From Streptomyces coryli (GTDB taxonomy: Bacteria; Actinomycetota; Actinomycetes; Streptomycetales; Streptomycetaceae), in contig NZ_JAAKZV010000029.1 in assembly GCF_011044975.1 (NCBI RefSeq), positions 1-51,087 of the forward strand: a stretch of DNA of 51,087 bases, read 5' to 3'. Positions 43,370-50,500 of the stretch are shown piece after piece. The stretch's first letter is position 1; every line of letters starts with the position of its first letter. The notes under the pieces were generated by a model. That model was not told the DNA's origin, did no database searches, and saw nothing but the letters and a program-made list of their open reading frames with translations. Position numbers and translations under genes: made by a program.

Positions 43370-43957
43370 CTAAGTCACCCGCTCCGGACGGTGCTTGACC
43401 GCCCGCAGCCGGACCTCCGTCGGCAGCGCCGGCAGGCCCGTGGACTCGCATGCCTCGCGCAGCATGCGGGAGCGCAGCGCGACCACCGTCGCCGCGGGGC
43501 TCGCCCGCGGGCCGAGTACGAGGCCGACGTGCGCCCGCGGCGCGGTGCGGCGGCCCAGCAGGCTCACGCTCGCCCGCTCGACGCCGTCTATCCCGGTGGC
43601 CTCCGCCGCCAGTACGTCCTCGAGGGCCCGGCCGCGCAGGAGGGCCCGCGGCCCGGTGCCGCTCTCCGGCTCGCCCGTGTCGATGACCACCTCGCCGAGG
43701 CGCCGCTGCCGCAGCTGCGCGGCCAGCCACCACAACCCGAGCAGCACGACCACCGACAGCACGGCGATCACCGTCGGCCACCACCAGCCGTACGAACTCA
43801 CCCGCTCCCGGTCCGCGTCGCTGATCAGCACGTCGTCCGGGCCGTCCACCGGCAGGAAGCCCGGCAGCCCGAGCCCGGCCAGCAGCACGCCGAGCCCCAG
43901 CGCCACCAGGGCCGCCCCGGCGAGGCCGACCACCACCCGGTTGATCACCCGCAGCAT
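43370..43957 (-). CDS. amaP: AmaP-like alkaline shock response membrane anchor
   Basis: 195 residues. Two transmembrane helices (VVVGLAGAALVALGLGVLLA; WWPTVIAVLSVVVLLGLWWL) followed by a cytoplasmic domain with conserved ALEDVLAAEATGIDGVERA and RSRMLREACESTG. AmaP anchors Asp23 at the membrane in staphylococci. Last gene of the five-gene Asp23 cluster, 4 nt after the DUF6286 gene. Confidence 0.85.
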   Translation of the reverse strand: MLRVINRVVVGLAGAALVALGLGVLLAGLGLPGFLPVDGPDDVLISDADRERVSSYGWWWPTVIAVLSVVVLLGLWWLAAQLRQRRLGEVVIDTGEPESGTGPRALLRGRALEDVLAAEATGIDGVERASVSLLGRRTAPRAHVGLVLGPRASPAATVVALRSRMLREACESTGLPALPTEVRLRAVKHRPERVT

Positions 43958-43961
43958 GCCC

Positions 43962-44597
43962 TCACCCCTTCGCCGCCGGGCGCCGCACGTGCACGGAGAG
44001 CGCGGGCCGGCGGGCGAGGCCGAGCTCGTTGATGCCCTCGCCCAGCACCGCGTCCAAGTCCGCCCGTACGTCGTCCAGATCCCGGAAGTGCGCGTCCGCC
44101 CTGGCCAGCACCCGCCGCCGGCCCACGGCGACCCGCACCGCCTGCACGCCGGAGATCTGCATCGCCCGGTCCCGCAGCACCACCGCGGCCGTGGCGCGGT
44201 CGATCCCGGCCCGCACGTCGTCGCCGGGACGGCGCATCGGCAGCACCCCGCGCAGCCCGGGGCTGCAGGCGAGGTGCAGCAGCCAGGCGCCGAGCAGCAG
44301 CACGGCCGCGCCGCCGAGCAGCACCCATACGTCGTCGAGCGGGCGCGCGGCCAGCTCGTCGGCGAGGCGGTGCCGCCAGGCCATGCCGGGCTGCTCGGCG
44401 CGCACCTTCACGATGTCGTAGAGGAACACCCCGGCCATCAGCACCCCGCCGCCGGCCACCAGCGCGGCCGGCACCCGCCGCACCGCCCAGAAACGCCGCT
44501 CGGCCACGCTCTGCGCGCCCGGCTCGTAACCGGACGACGAGGCGGCCTGCTCCCAGTCACCCTTCTCCGGGGCGACCAACGTCTTGTCGTCGCTCAC
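43962..44597 (-). CDS. DUF6286-type membrane protein of the Asp23 cluster
   Basis: 211 residues. Two hydrophobic helices (VPAALVAGGGVLMAGVFLYD; VWVLLGGAAVLLLGAWLLHL) and a C-terminal domain with RDRAMQISGVQAVRVAVGRR, similar in design to AmaP. GTG 44597 follows GGGAGGG and overlaps the stop of the upstream Asp23-like gene by 4 nt. Function is inferred from cluster membership only. Confidence 0.82.
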   Translation of the reverse strand: MSDDKTLVAPEKGDWEQAASSSGYEPGAQSVAERRFWAVRRVPAALVAGGGVLMAGVFLYDIVKVRAEQPGMAWRHRLADELAARPLDDVWVLLGGAAVLLLGAWLLHLACSPGLRGVLPMRRPGDDVRAGIDRATAAVVLRDRAMQISGVQAVRVAVGRRRVLARADAHFRDLDDVRADLDAVLGEGINELGLARRPALSVHVRRPAAKG

Positions 44598-44971
44598 CGC
44601 ACCCTCCCCTGCCGCGGACCGCCGTGCCGGGTGGAGTGCAGCCGCTCCACCTCGACGCTGACCTCCGGGACCTCGAAGCCGGCCAAGGCCTTTACCCGTT
44701 CCGCGACGGCGTGACGCACCACCCGGCACTGCGCCCCGATGTCCGAGGGGAAGCCGAGCTCGACGCCGACCCGGATCCGGGCGGCAGCGCCGCGCACCAC
44801 CACCGCCGCGTGGGCGGCGTCGGTGCCGGGCGCGCCGAGCAGCGCCTCACGGGCGGCCTGCGACGCGATCTTCGCTACCACCCGGTCCTCGATACGGGTG
44901 GCTCCGCGCTCATGCGGCGGTACGGACGCGCCCGCGGCGTCCTCCACCCCGACGTCCCCCGCGGCCGCCAC
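44594..44971 (-). CDS. Asp23/Gls24-family protein 2 (short)
   Basis: 125 residues. The Asp23 core is IEDRVVAKIASQAAREALLG, AHAAVVVRGAAARIRVGVEL, and CRVVRHAVAERVKALAGFEV, ending in a basic tail. GTG start, 6 nt after the stop of the small membrane gene. A divergent second copy beside the longer Asp23 gene. Asp23 proteins form a membrane-associated layer responding to envelope stress. Confidence 0.85.
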   Translation of the reverse strand: MAAAGDVGVEDAAGASVPPHERGATRIEDRVVAKIASQAAREALLGAPGTDAAHAAVVVRGAAARIRVGVELGFPSDIGAQCRVVRHAVAERVKALAGFEVPEVSVEVERLHSTRHGGPRQGRVR

Positions 44972-44977
44972 GGCGCG

Positions 44978-45172
44978 TCACCGCCGCCGGTCGTCGCGCT
45001 CGGACGGCCGGCGGAAGAAGTCCCCCGGCTCGAGGTCGCCGTCGAGTACCCGCCCGACCACGAAGCCGATGGCGCCGAGCGCGGCCACCAGCAGAAACGC
45101 GCCGAAGCCGCCGAAGTATCCGGCGAAGCCGAGCGCCATGCCGGCGATCAGGCCGACGACTGCCATGCTCAT
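44978..45172 (-). CDS. DUF2273-like small membrane protein of the Asp23 cluster
   Basis: 64 residues with one or two helices (VVGLIAGMALGFAGYFGGFG and FLLVAALGAIGFVVGRVLDG) and a charged tail (RRPSERDDRRR). Same position and topology as the DUF2273 proteins that accompany Asp23 in other Gram-positives. ATG at 45172 or 45166. Confidence 0.8.
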   Translation of the reverse strand: MSMAVVGLIAGMALGFAGYFGGFGAFLLVAALGAIGFVVGRVLDGDLEPGDFFRRPSERDDRRR

Positions 45173-45189
45173 GGAGGTCCCCCGGTCCC

Positions 45190-45687
45190 CTACTGCAGCC
45201 TCGGCTGCTCGGTGTCGTCATCGTCGTCGTCCGGCAGCTTGACGTCGATGACGGCGATGTTCACCTCGACGACCTCGAGCCCGGTCATGCGCTCGACGGC
45301 GGAGATGACGTTCTCGCGTACGTCCCGGGCGACATCCGAGATGGCCACCCCGTAATCGACGATGATCTCGAGGTCGAGCGCCGTCTGCAGCTCACCGACC
45401 TCGGCCTTGACGCCGGCCGCCGACTTGGGGGTGCCGGTGCCCGGCACCCGCTCCCGGACCGCGCTGTACGTACGGGAGAAGCCGCCGCCCATCGCATGCA
45501 CGCCGACCACATCCCGGGCGGCAAGCCCGGCGATCTTCTCGACGACGCCGTCGGAGATGGTCGTACGCCCTCGGGTGGCCGGATCGCCGGTGCCGCGCCG
45601 GGTGCCCAGCGTCTTGGGCCCGGCCGACTCCACCGGCGCGGGTCGCTCCGGGACCGTGCTCTGCCTGACCGTGGCCTCGCTGTTCAC
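45190..45687 (-). CDS. Asp23/Gls24-family envelope stress protein 1
   Basis: 165 residues. A disordered N-terminus precedes the Asp23 core TTISDGVVEKIAGLAARDVV, GVHAMGGGFSRTYSAVRERV, and LDLEIIVDYGVAISDVARDV, followed by an acidic tail (PDDDDDDTEQPRLQ). GTG 45687 has AAGGG at suitable distance; starts further up to 45726 are possible but lie too near the promoter. First gene of the cluster, transcribed from the SigB-like promoter at 45738-45761. Confidence 0.86.
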   Translation of the reverse strand: MNSEATVRQSTVPERPAPVESAGPKTLGTRRGTGDPATRGRTTISDGVVEKIAGLAARDVVGVHAMGGGFSRTYSAVRERVPGTGTPKSAAGVKAEVGELQTALDLEIIVDYGVAISDVARDVRENVISAVERMTGLEVVEVNIAVIDVKLPDDDDDDTEQPRLQ

Positions 45688-45737
45688 CTGCGTCACCCTT
45701 TCTGTGCGTTCGCCCGACCTCAACACTATGGGAGGTC

Positions 45738-45761
45738 TACCCGAGGCTGCAGGATGGAGAC
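45738..45761 (-). promoter_or_regulatory. SigB-like promoter of the Asp23 cluster
   Basis: Minus strand: GTCT (45761-45758), 15 nt, GGGTAG (from 45742). This matches the Streptomyces SigB-type consensus GNNT-N14-16-GGGTAY except for the last base. The predicted start near 45730 gives a ~43-nt leader to GTG 45687. It overlaps the start of the divergent gene. Confidence 0.4.
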
Positions 45762-45762
45762 C

Positions 45763-46335
45763 ATGGCGGACTCATTGCGGGAGGCGGTACGCGACCAGCT
45801 GGGCCTCGGGCGACTGCTGCCGCTGGGCGAGGCGAAGGACGGCGCCTGGATCGCGGAGACGGCGGTGGCGGCAGCACTGCGCCCGGCGGCGGCGCGGGTC
45901 CCGGGCATCGAGCTGCGCTCGCTGCGGCTGACCCTGGCCGACCCGGAGGTGTGGACGGACCCGGCGGTGACGCCACCGGCGAGCGCGCTGCCGCCGGGTC
46001 CGCTACGGATCACCGCGGAGTGCGCGGCGGTGCTTGCGGCGGACCGCTCGCTGCGCGATGCGGCTGACGCGCTGCGCTCGGCACTCTTCGAGGCGGCGGA
46101 CCTGGCGGTCGGCCTGGAGGTGACGGCGGTGGACGTGCAGGTGACCGACCTGCTGGAGTCGGCCCCGCCCCCGGCGGAGGAGCCCGCCGGGCTCGCGGCG
46201 CCGGTGGTGCATAGGGTGCACGGCGAACTCCACATGGAACTCCCGCTGGACGGCGGCCGCGTCCTCGACACGGTCCGTCAGCTGCGCTCAACGGAGTCGA
46301 CGAACGCGGCGGTCCTGGTCACGTCGCTCCGCTGA
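45763..46335 (+). CDS. Asp23-associated protein (annotated elsewhere as nucleopolyhedrovirus P10 family)
   Basis: 190 residues. The N-terminus has LREAVRDQLGLGRLLPLGEA, KDGAWIAETAVAAALR, and a tail with the Asp23-like pattern (VNAAVLVTSLR-type ending). Streptomyces genomes carry this gene next to the Asp23 cluster; the viral name in some annotations is a misnomer. The start could be ATG 45754. It abuts enoyl-CoA hydratase tail-to-tail with no gap. Function unknown, probably the same envelope-stress system. Confidence 0.8.
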   Translation: MADSLREAVRDQLGLGRLLPLGEAKDGAWIAETAVAAALRPAAARVPGIELRSLRLTLADPEVWTDPAVTPPASALPPGPLRITAECAAVLAADRSLRDAADALRSALFEAADLAVGLEVTAVDVQVTDLLESAPPPAEEPAGLAAPVVHRVHGELHMELPLDGGRVLDTVRQLRSTESTNAAVLVTSLR

Positions 46336-47127
46336 TCAGTCAGAGATCCCCGCGAGGTCACGTAGACGCCGAGCCTGCGCCCCCCGCTCCGCCCCCCGCT
46401 GCTCCTCAAACGACCGCGAAAGCGCCCCCCGCAACAACGCCTTAGTCTCCACCACCGCATCCCGCGGAGCCTCCAGCAGCGCCGCCGCCAAGTCCCCCAC
46501 CGCGCCCGCGAGCTGCTCCCCCGGCACCACCAGATTCGCCAGCCCGATCCGCTCCGCTTCCTCCGCATGCACCATGCGACCCGTAGCGCAGATCTCCAAC
46601 GCCCGCGCATATCCCACGAGTTGAACCAGCGGCTGCGTCCCCGTGAGATCCGGCACCAGCCCAAGGCTGGTCTCGCGCATCGCGAACTGCGCGTCAGCAG
46701 CGCACACCCTCAGGTCACACGCCAGCGCCAGTTGAAAGCCCGCGCCAATCGCATGGCCTTGCACCGCGGCGAGGGAAACGATGTCATTACGGCGCCACCA
46801 GGTGAATGCCTCCTGGTATTCCGCGATGACAGCGTCCACCCGCTCATCGGAATACCCGGCCAACTCCATGAATCCGGGTTCGCCGGGAAAGCCCTCGGGC
46901 GTGAATGCCTGCCGGTCGAGGCCCGCGGAGAAGGATTTGCCCTCCGCTCGCAGCACCACCACCCGCACGCTGCCGGGAAGCGATCGGCCGACCGAAGCCA
47001 GCGCCCGCCACATGGCGGGGGACTGCGCGTTCCGCCGCTCGGGAAGGTCAAGGGTGACCGTCGCTACGGCCTGTTCGGCGTCGAGTTCGAGGCGGACGCC
47101 GTCCTGGTTCAAAGCCTTCGAAGTCAT
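46336..47127 (-). CDS. Enoyl-CoA hydratase/isomerase family protein
   Basis: 263 residues, crotonase fold. GKSFSAGLDRQAF and VQGHAIGAGFQLALACDLRV form the CoA/oxyanion pocket, and MRETSLGLVPDLTGTQPLVQ contains the second catalytic region. Substrate unknown. ATG 47127 (MTSKALNQDGVRLEL) has a GGTATA-like -10 just upstream and no ribosome site, so probably leaderless. Stop codon touches the P10-family gene's stop with no intervening base. Confidence 0.9.
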   Translation of the reverse strand: MTSKALNQDGVRLELDAEQAVATVTLDLPERRNAQSPAMWRALASVGRSLPGSVRVVVLRAEGKSFSAGLDRQAFTPEGFPGEPGFMELAGYSDERVDAVIAEYQEAFTWWRRNDIVSLAAVQGHAIGAGFQLALACDLRVCAADAQFAMRETSLGLVPDLTGTQPLVQLVGYARALEICATGRMVHAEEAERIGLANLVVPGEQLAGAVGDLAAALLEAPRDAVVETKALLRGALSRSFEEQRGAERGAQARRLRDLAGISD

Positions 47128-47191
47128 ATACCGAACAGTAACCACCCGGCCGGCCAGTCGGCCGACCGGGTGGCACATGCCACACCAGGCG

Positions 47192-47410
47192 TCAGGCCGA
47201 AGCCTTCTTGCCCCTTGTCGCACCGCCACGACCGCGCAGGGTCACGCCGGATTCGCTCAGCATCCGATGCACGAATCCGTAGGAGCGGCCGGTCTCTTCG
47301 GCCAGCGCCCGGATGCTCGCACCGGAGTCGTACTTCTTCTTCAGGTCTGCCGCGAGCTTTTCGCGCGCGGCGCCGGTAACCCGGCTGCCCTTCTTCAGAG
47401 TCTCGGCCAC
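47192..47410 (-). CDS. gbn: Gbn-like small helix-turn-helix nucleoid-associated protein
   Basis: 72 residues, MAETLKKGSRVTGAAREKLA followed by DLKKKYDSGASIRALAEETG (a helix-turn-helix) and YGFVHRMLSESGVTLRGRGG, ending ATRGKKASA. Highly basic. From memory this matches the Streptomyces GATC-binding nucleoid protein Gbn (SCO1839), which affects sporulation and antibiotic production. GTG 47410 has GGAGG 6 nt upstream. Upstream lies a TTGCCG/GATAAA promoter and a dense GATC cluster. Confidence 0.8.
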   Translation of the reverse strand: MAETLKKGSRVTGAAREKLAADLKKKYDSGASIRALAEETGRSYGFVHRMLSESGVTLRGRGGATRGKKASA

Positions 47411-47458
47411 CCGTGCCTCCTCATACGGAAGTGCGCTCTGGACTCTCATGATCACCCC

Positions 47459-47488
47459 TTTATCGCCTGCTGGCCACCCATTCGGCAA
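47459..47488 (-). promoter_or_regulatory. Putative promoter of the Gbn-like gene
   Basis: Minus strand TTGCCG (47488-47483), 18-nt spacer, GATAAA (47464-47459). The start point near 47452 falls on a GATC (47450-47453) and gives a ~42-nt leader. Confidence 0.45.
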
Positions 47489-47634
47489 GGTCCGCGCAAC
47501 AGGTTTTCCGGACAGCACCGAGTCCGGCCCGCCGCGATTCCCGCAAGATCCATCGTTGACGCAGGTCACAGCGGTGAGGAAGCGCGTACCACGCGGACGG
47601 CGCACGATGACCTTGACGCGCCGCCAATCCGGCG

Positions 47635-47712
47635 GATCGATCGGTGGTACGAGCAGATCTCACTCAGATGATGGATCAAGGCATGAGCCGAATGATCCAG
47701 AACGAGTCGATC
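47635..47712. promoter_or_regulatory. Cluster of six GATC sites upstream of the Gbn-like gene
   Basis: GATC at 47635, 47639, 47656 (as AGATCT), 47674, 47694 and 47709; two further sites at 47547 and 47450 lie closer to the gene. TGGATCA/TGATCCA (47672-47678, 47693-47699) also pair as a stem. The 281-nt gap 47450-47730 contains no gene. Confidence 0.6.
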
Positions 47713-47730
47713 AGGAGGCTGCCGGGGCCG

Positions 47731-49329
47731 TCAGGCCAGCGCGACGAGGTCCGCGTAGTCCTCGCCCCACAGGTCCTCGACGCCGTCGGGCAGCAGGATG
47801 ATGCGCTCCGGCTGCAGCGCGTCCACCGCGCCCTCGTCGTGGGTGACGAGCACGACGGCGCCGGTGAAGGTGCGCAGCGCGCCGAGGATCTCCTCGCGGC
47901 TGGCCGGGTCGAGGTTGTTCGTGGGCTCGTCCAGCAGCAGCACGTTCGCCGACGAGACGACCAGCGTGGCCAGGGCGAGACGGGTCTTCTCGCCGCCCGA
48001 GAGCACGCCCGCCGGCTTGTCGACGTCGTCGCCGGAGAACAGGAACGAGCCGAGGATCTTCCGGATCTCGACCAGGTCCATGTCCGGCGCGGCGGTACGC
48101 ATGTTCTCCAGGACCGTACGGTCCGGGTCGAGCGTCTCGTGCTCCTGCGCGTAATAGCCGAGCTTGAGGCCGTGGCCCGGCTGGACCTCGCCCGTGTCCG
48201 GCTTCTCGACCCCGGCCAGCAGCCGCAGCAGGGTCGTCTTGCCGGCGCCGTTCAGGCCCAGGATGACGACCCGCGAACCCTTGTCCACCGCCAGGTCGAC
48301 GTCGGTGAAGATCTCCAGCGAGCCGTACGACTTCGACAGGCCCTCGGCCATCAGCGGGGTCTTGCCGCAGGGCGCGGGGTCGGGGAAGCGGAGCTTGGCG
48401 ACCTTGTCGGACTGGCGGACCTCTTCCAGGCCGGCCAGCAGCCGCTCGGCCCGCCGGGCCATGTTCTGCGCGGCGACGGTCTTGGTCGCCTTGGCGCGCA
48501 TCTTGTCCGCCTGGGAGTTGAGGGCCGCGGCCTTCTTCTCCGCGTTCTGCCGCTCGCGCTTGCGGCGTCGCTCGTCGGCCTCGCGCTGGGCTTTGTAGAG
48601 CTTCCAGCCCATGTTGTACATGTCGATGGCCGAGCGGTTGGCGTCCAGGAGGAAGACCTTGTTCACCACCGTCTCGACCAGGTCCTCGTCGTGGGAGATG
48701 ACGATGAAGCCGCCGTGGTACGTCTTCAGGTAGTCGCGCAGCCAGACGATGGAGTCGGCGTCGAGGTGGTTCGTCGGCTCGTCGAGCAGCATGATGTCGG
48801 AGTCCGAGAACAGGATCCGGGCCAGCTCGACCCGGCGGCGCTGGCCGCCGGAGAGGGTATGCAGCGGCTGGCCGAGGACGCGGTCCGGCAGCCCGAGGCT
48901 GGCGGCGATGGTGGCGGCCTCCGACTCGGCGGCGTAACCGCCCTTCGTCAGGAACTCCGTCTCCATCCGCTCGTAGCGCTTCATGGCCTTCTCGCGGGTG
49001 GCGCCCTTGCCGGTCGCCATCCGGTCCTCGTCCTCGCGCATCTTGCGGATGACGGCGTCGAGGCCGCGGGCCGAGAGGATGCGGTCGCGGGCGAGCACGT
49101 CGAGATCGCCGGTGCGCGGGTCCTGCGGCAGATAGCCGACGGCGCCGCTGCGGGTGACGGTGCCGGCGGCGGGCTGGCCCTCGCCGGCCAGGACCTTGGT
49201 GAGGGTGGTCTTGCCGGCGCCGTTACGGCCGACCAGGCCGATGCGGTCGCCCTTGGCGATACGGAAGGACGCGGACTCGAGCAGGATGCGGGCGCCGGCG
49301 CGCAGCTCCAGGCCGGTGGCGGTGATCAC
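47731..49329 (-). CDS. ABC-F family ATP-binding protein
   Basis: 532 residues, two ABC domains, no membrane segment: Walker A GRNGAGKT (34-41) and GLNGAGKT, signatures LSGGQ and LSGGE, FSDSDIMLLDEPTNHLD and ANVLLLDEPTNNLD. Between them is the charged linker (EADERRRKRERQNAEKKAAA) typical of ABC-F translation factors (EttA-like) or ribosome-protection proteins. GTG 49329 follows GGAGAAACC. It has an upstream 7-codon ORF, MAILLVH. Confidence 0.93.
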   Translation of the reverse strand: MITATGLELRAGARILLESASFRIAKGDRIGLVGRNGAGKTTLTKVLAGEGQPAAGTVTRSGAVGYLPQDPRTGDLDVLARDRILSARGLDAVIRKMREDEDRMATGKGATREKAMKRYERMETEFLTKGGYAAESEAATIAASLGLPDRVLGQPLHTLSGGQRRRVELARILFSDSDIMLLDEPTNHLDADSIVWLRDYLKTYHGGFIVISHDEDLVETVVNKVFLLDANRSAIDMYNMGWKLYKAQREADERRRKRERQNAEKKAAALNSQADKMRAKATKTVAAQNMARRAERLLAGLEEVRQSDKVAKLRFPDPAPCGKTPLMAEGLSKSYGSLEIFTDVDLAVDKGSRVVILGLNGAGKTTLLRLLAGVEKPDTGEVQPGHGLKLGYYAQEHETLDPDRTVLENMRTAAPDMDLVEIRKILGSFLFSGDDVDKPAGVLSGGEKTRLALATLVVSSANVLLLDEPTNNLDPASREEILGALRTFTGAVVLVTHDEGAVDALQPERIILLPDGVEDLWGEDYADLVALA

Positions 49330-49391
49330 GGTGGTTTCTCCAGGCAGCAGGAAGAGGGGGCGGACAGGGCGCGAGGGGACGTCGACGCCGC

Positions 49392-49415
49392 CTAATGCAC
49401 AAGGAGAATGGCCAT
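49392..49415 (-). CDS. 7-codon leader ORF MAILLVH upstream of the ABC-F gene
   Basis: ATG 49415, stop TAG at 49394-49392, 62 nt before the ABC-F GTG. TAGACT (49427-49422) ends 6 nt upstream, giving a leaderless leader peptide. No strong terminator hairpin lies between it and the ABC-F gene, so any control would act on translation or mRNA. Short leader ORFs often regulate ABC-F genes. Confidence 0.5.
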   Translation of the reverse strand: MAILLVH

Positions 49416-49507
49416 GCGGCCAGTCTACCGGTGGGTCGCAACCCAATTAGCTGCCAGCCCCTGCCCGCAAAGGGCGGGTATGAGGGATTTCGACCATACT
49501 CATCCCT

Positions 49508-50431
49508 ATGCAGTTCGACGACAAGGCCGGCCTGGACCCTTCGCAGGTACGGGATGTGCGCCGCGGCGGTGGCGGCTTCGGTGGCGGCGGCTTCGGCGGC
49601 GGTGGCCGGGGAGCGGCGGTCAAGGGCGGCGGACTGCTCGCGCTCGTCGTGGCGCTGCTGGGAGCGTTCTTCGGCGTGGGCCCCAGCAACCTGGGCTTCA
49701 ACGACGCCACCCCCGACCCGGGCCCGCGGGCCACGGACACGGCGGACCTGGCCGGCGAGTGCCGTACCGGCGCGGACGCGAACAACAAGCTGGACTGCCG
49801 GGTGGTCGCGATCACCAACAGCCTGCAGAGCTACTGGTCGGACGAGTTCCAGAAGCGCGGCGGCACGTACAAGGACGCGAACACGGTGATCTACTCGCGC
49901 GCCATCAGCACCGGCTGCGGCAACGCGACGTCGGCGGTGGGCCCGTTCTACTGCCCGGCGGACATGAATGTGTATCTGGACCTGTCCTTCTTCAACGAGC
50001 TGCAGAGCCGCTTCGGCGCCCGCGGCGGCCCGTTCGCCCAGGCGTATGTGATCGCCCACGAGTACGGCCACCACGTGCAGAACCTGACCGGCGTCTTCGC
50101 CCGCATCGGCCCCAATACGGGCCAGGGCACGGCGAGCAACGCGGTCCGGCTCGAGCTGCAGGCCGACTGCTACGCCGGGGTGTGGGCCCGTAACGCGATG
50201 ACCACCCCCGACAAGACGACCGGCCGTCCGCTGATCACCAACCTCACCGAGGACGACATCCGCGACGGCCTGGACGCGGCGGCCGCGGTCGGCGACGACC
50301 GGATCCAGGAGATGGCGACGGGCTACGTCAACCCGGAGAGCTGGACGCACGGGTCGTCGGCGCAGCGGCAGCAGTGGTTCGCGCAGGGGCTGAAGACCGG
50401 CGACATGAACCGGTGCGACACCTTCCGCTGA
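49508..50431 (+). CDS. Neutral zinc metallopeptidase (YpfJ/KPN_02809 family)
   Basis: 307 residues. An N-terminal Gly-rich stretch (RRGGGGFGGGGFGGGGRG) is followed by a membrane helix (GLLALVVALLGAFFGVGP); the extracellular peptidase domain has HEYGHH (184-189) as zinc motif and a distal Glu in LELQADCYAGVW. Paired cysteines (CRTG, CRVV; CGNAT, CPAD) suggest disulfides. Divergent from the ABC-F gene. Confidence 0.92.
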   Translation: MQFDDKAGLDPSQVRDVRRGGGGFGGGGFGGGGRGAAVKGGGLLALVVALLGAFFGVGPSNLGFNDATPDPGPRATDTADLAGECRTGADANNKLDCRVVAITNSLQSYWSDEFQKRGGTYKDANTVIYSRAISTGCGNATSAVGPFYCPADMNVYLDLSFFNELQSRFGARGGPFAQAYVIAHEYGHHVQNLTGVFARIGPNTGQGTASNAVRLELQADCYAGVWARNAMTTPDKTTGRPLITNLTEDDIRDGLDAAAAVGDDRIQEMATGYVNPESWTHGSSAQRQQWFAQGLKTGDMNRCDTFR

Positions 50432-50500
50432 GCGGGTAACGGCCCCTGACCCACCCCCGGATTGGGCTTTCCGGCAGGCACGGGGAACACTGTCTTCGTG

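Noticed and set aside
45496-46335. 279-aa start for the Asp23-associated gene
   Set aside because: The extension overlaps the divergent Asp23 gene and its promoter; ATG 45763 or 45754 is more sensible.
47192-47605. 137-aa version of the Gbn-like protein starting at 47605
   Set aside because: The upstream codons cover the predicted promoter and GATC sites; the perfect GGAGG before GTG 47410 supports the 72-aa form.
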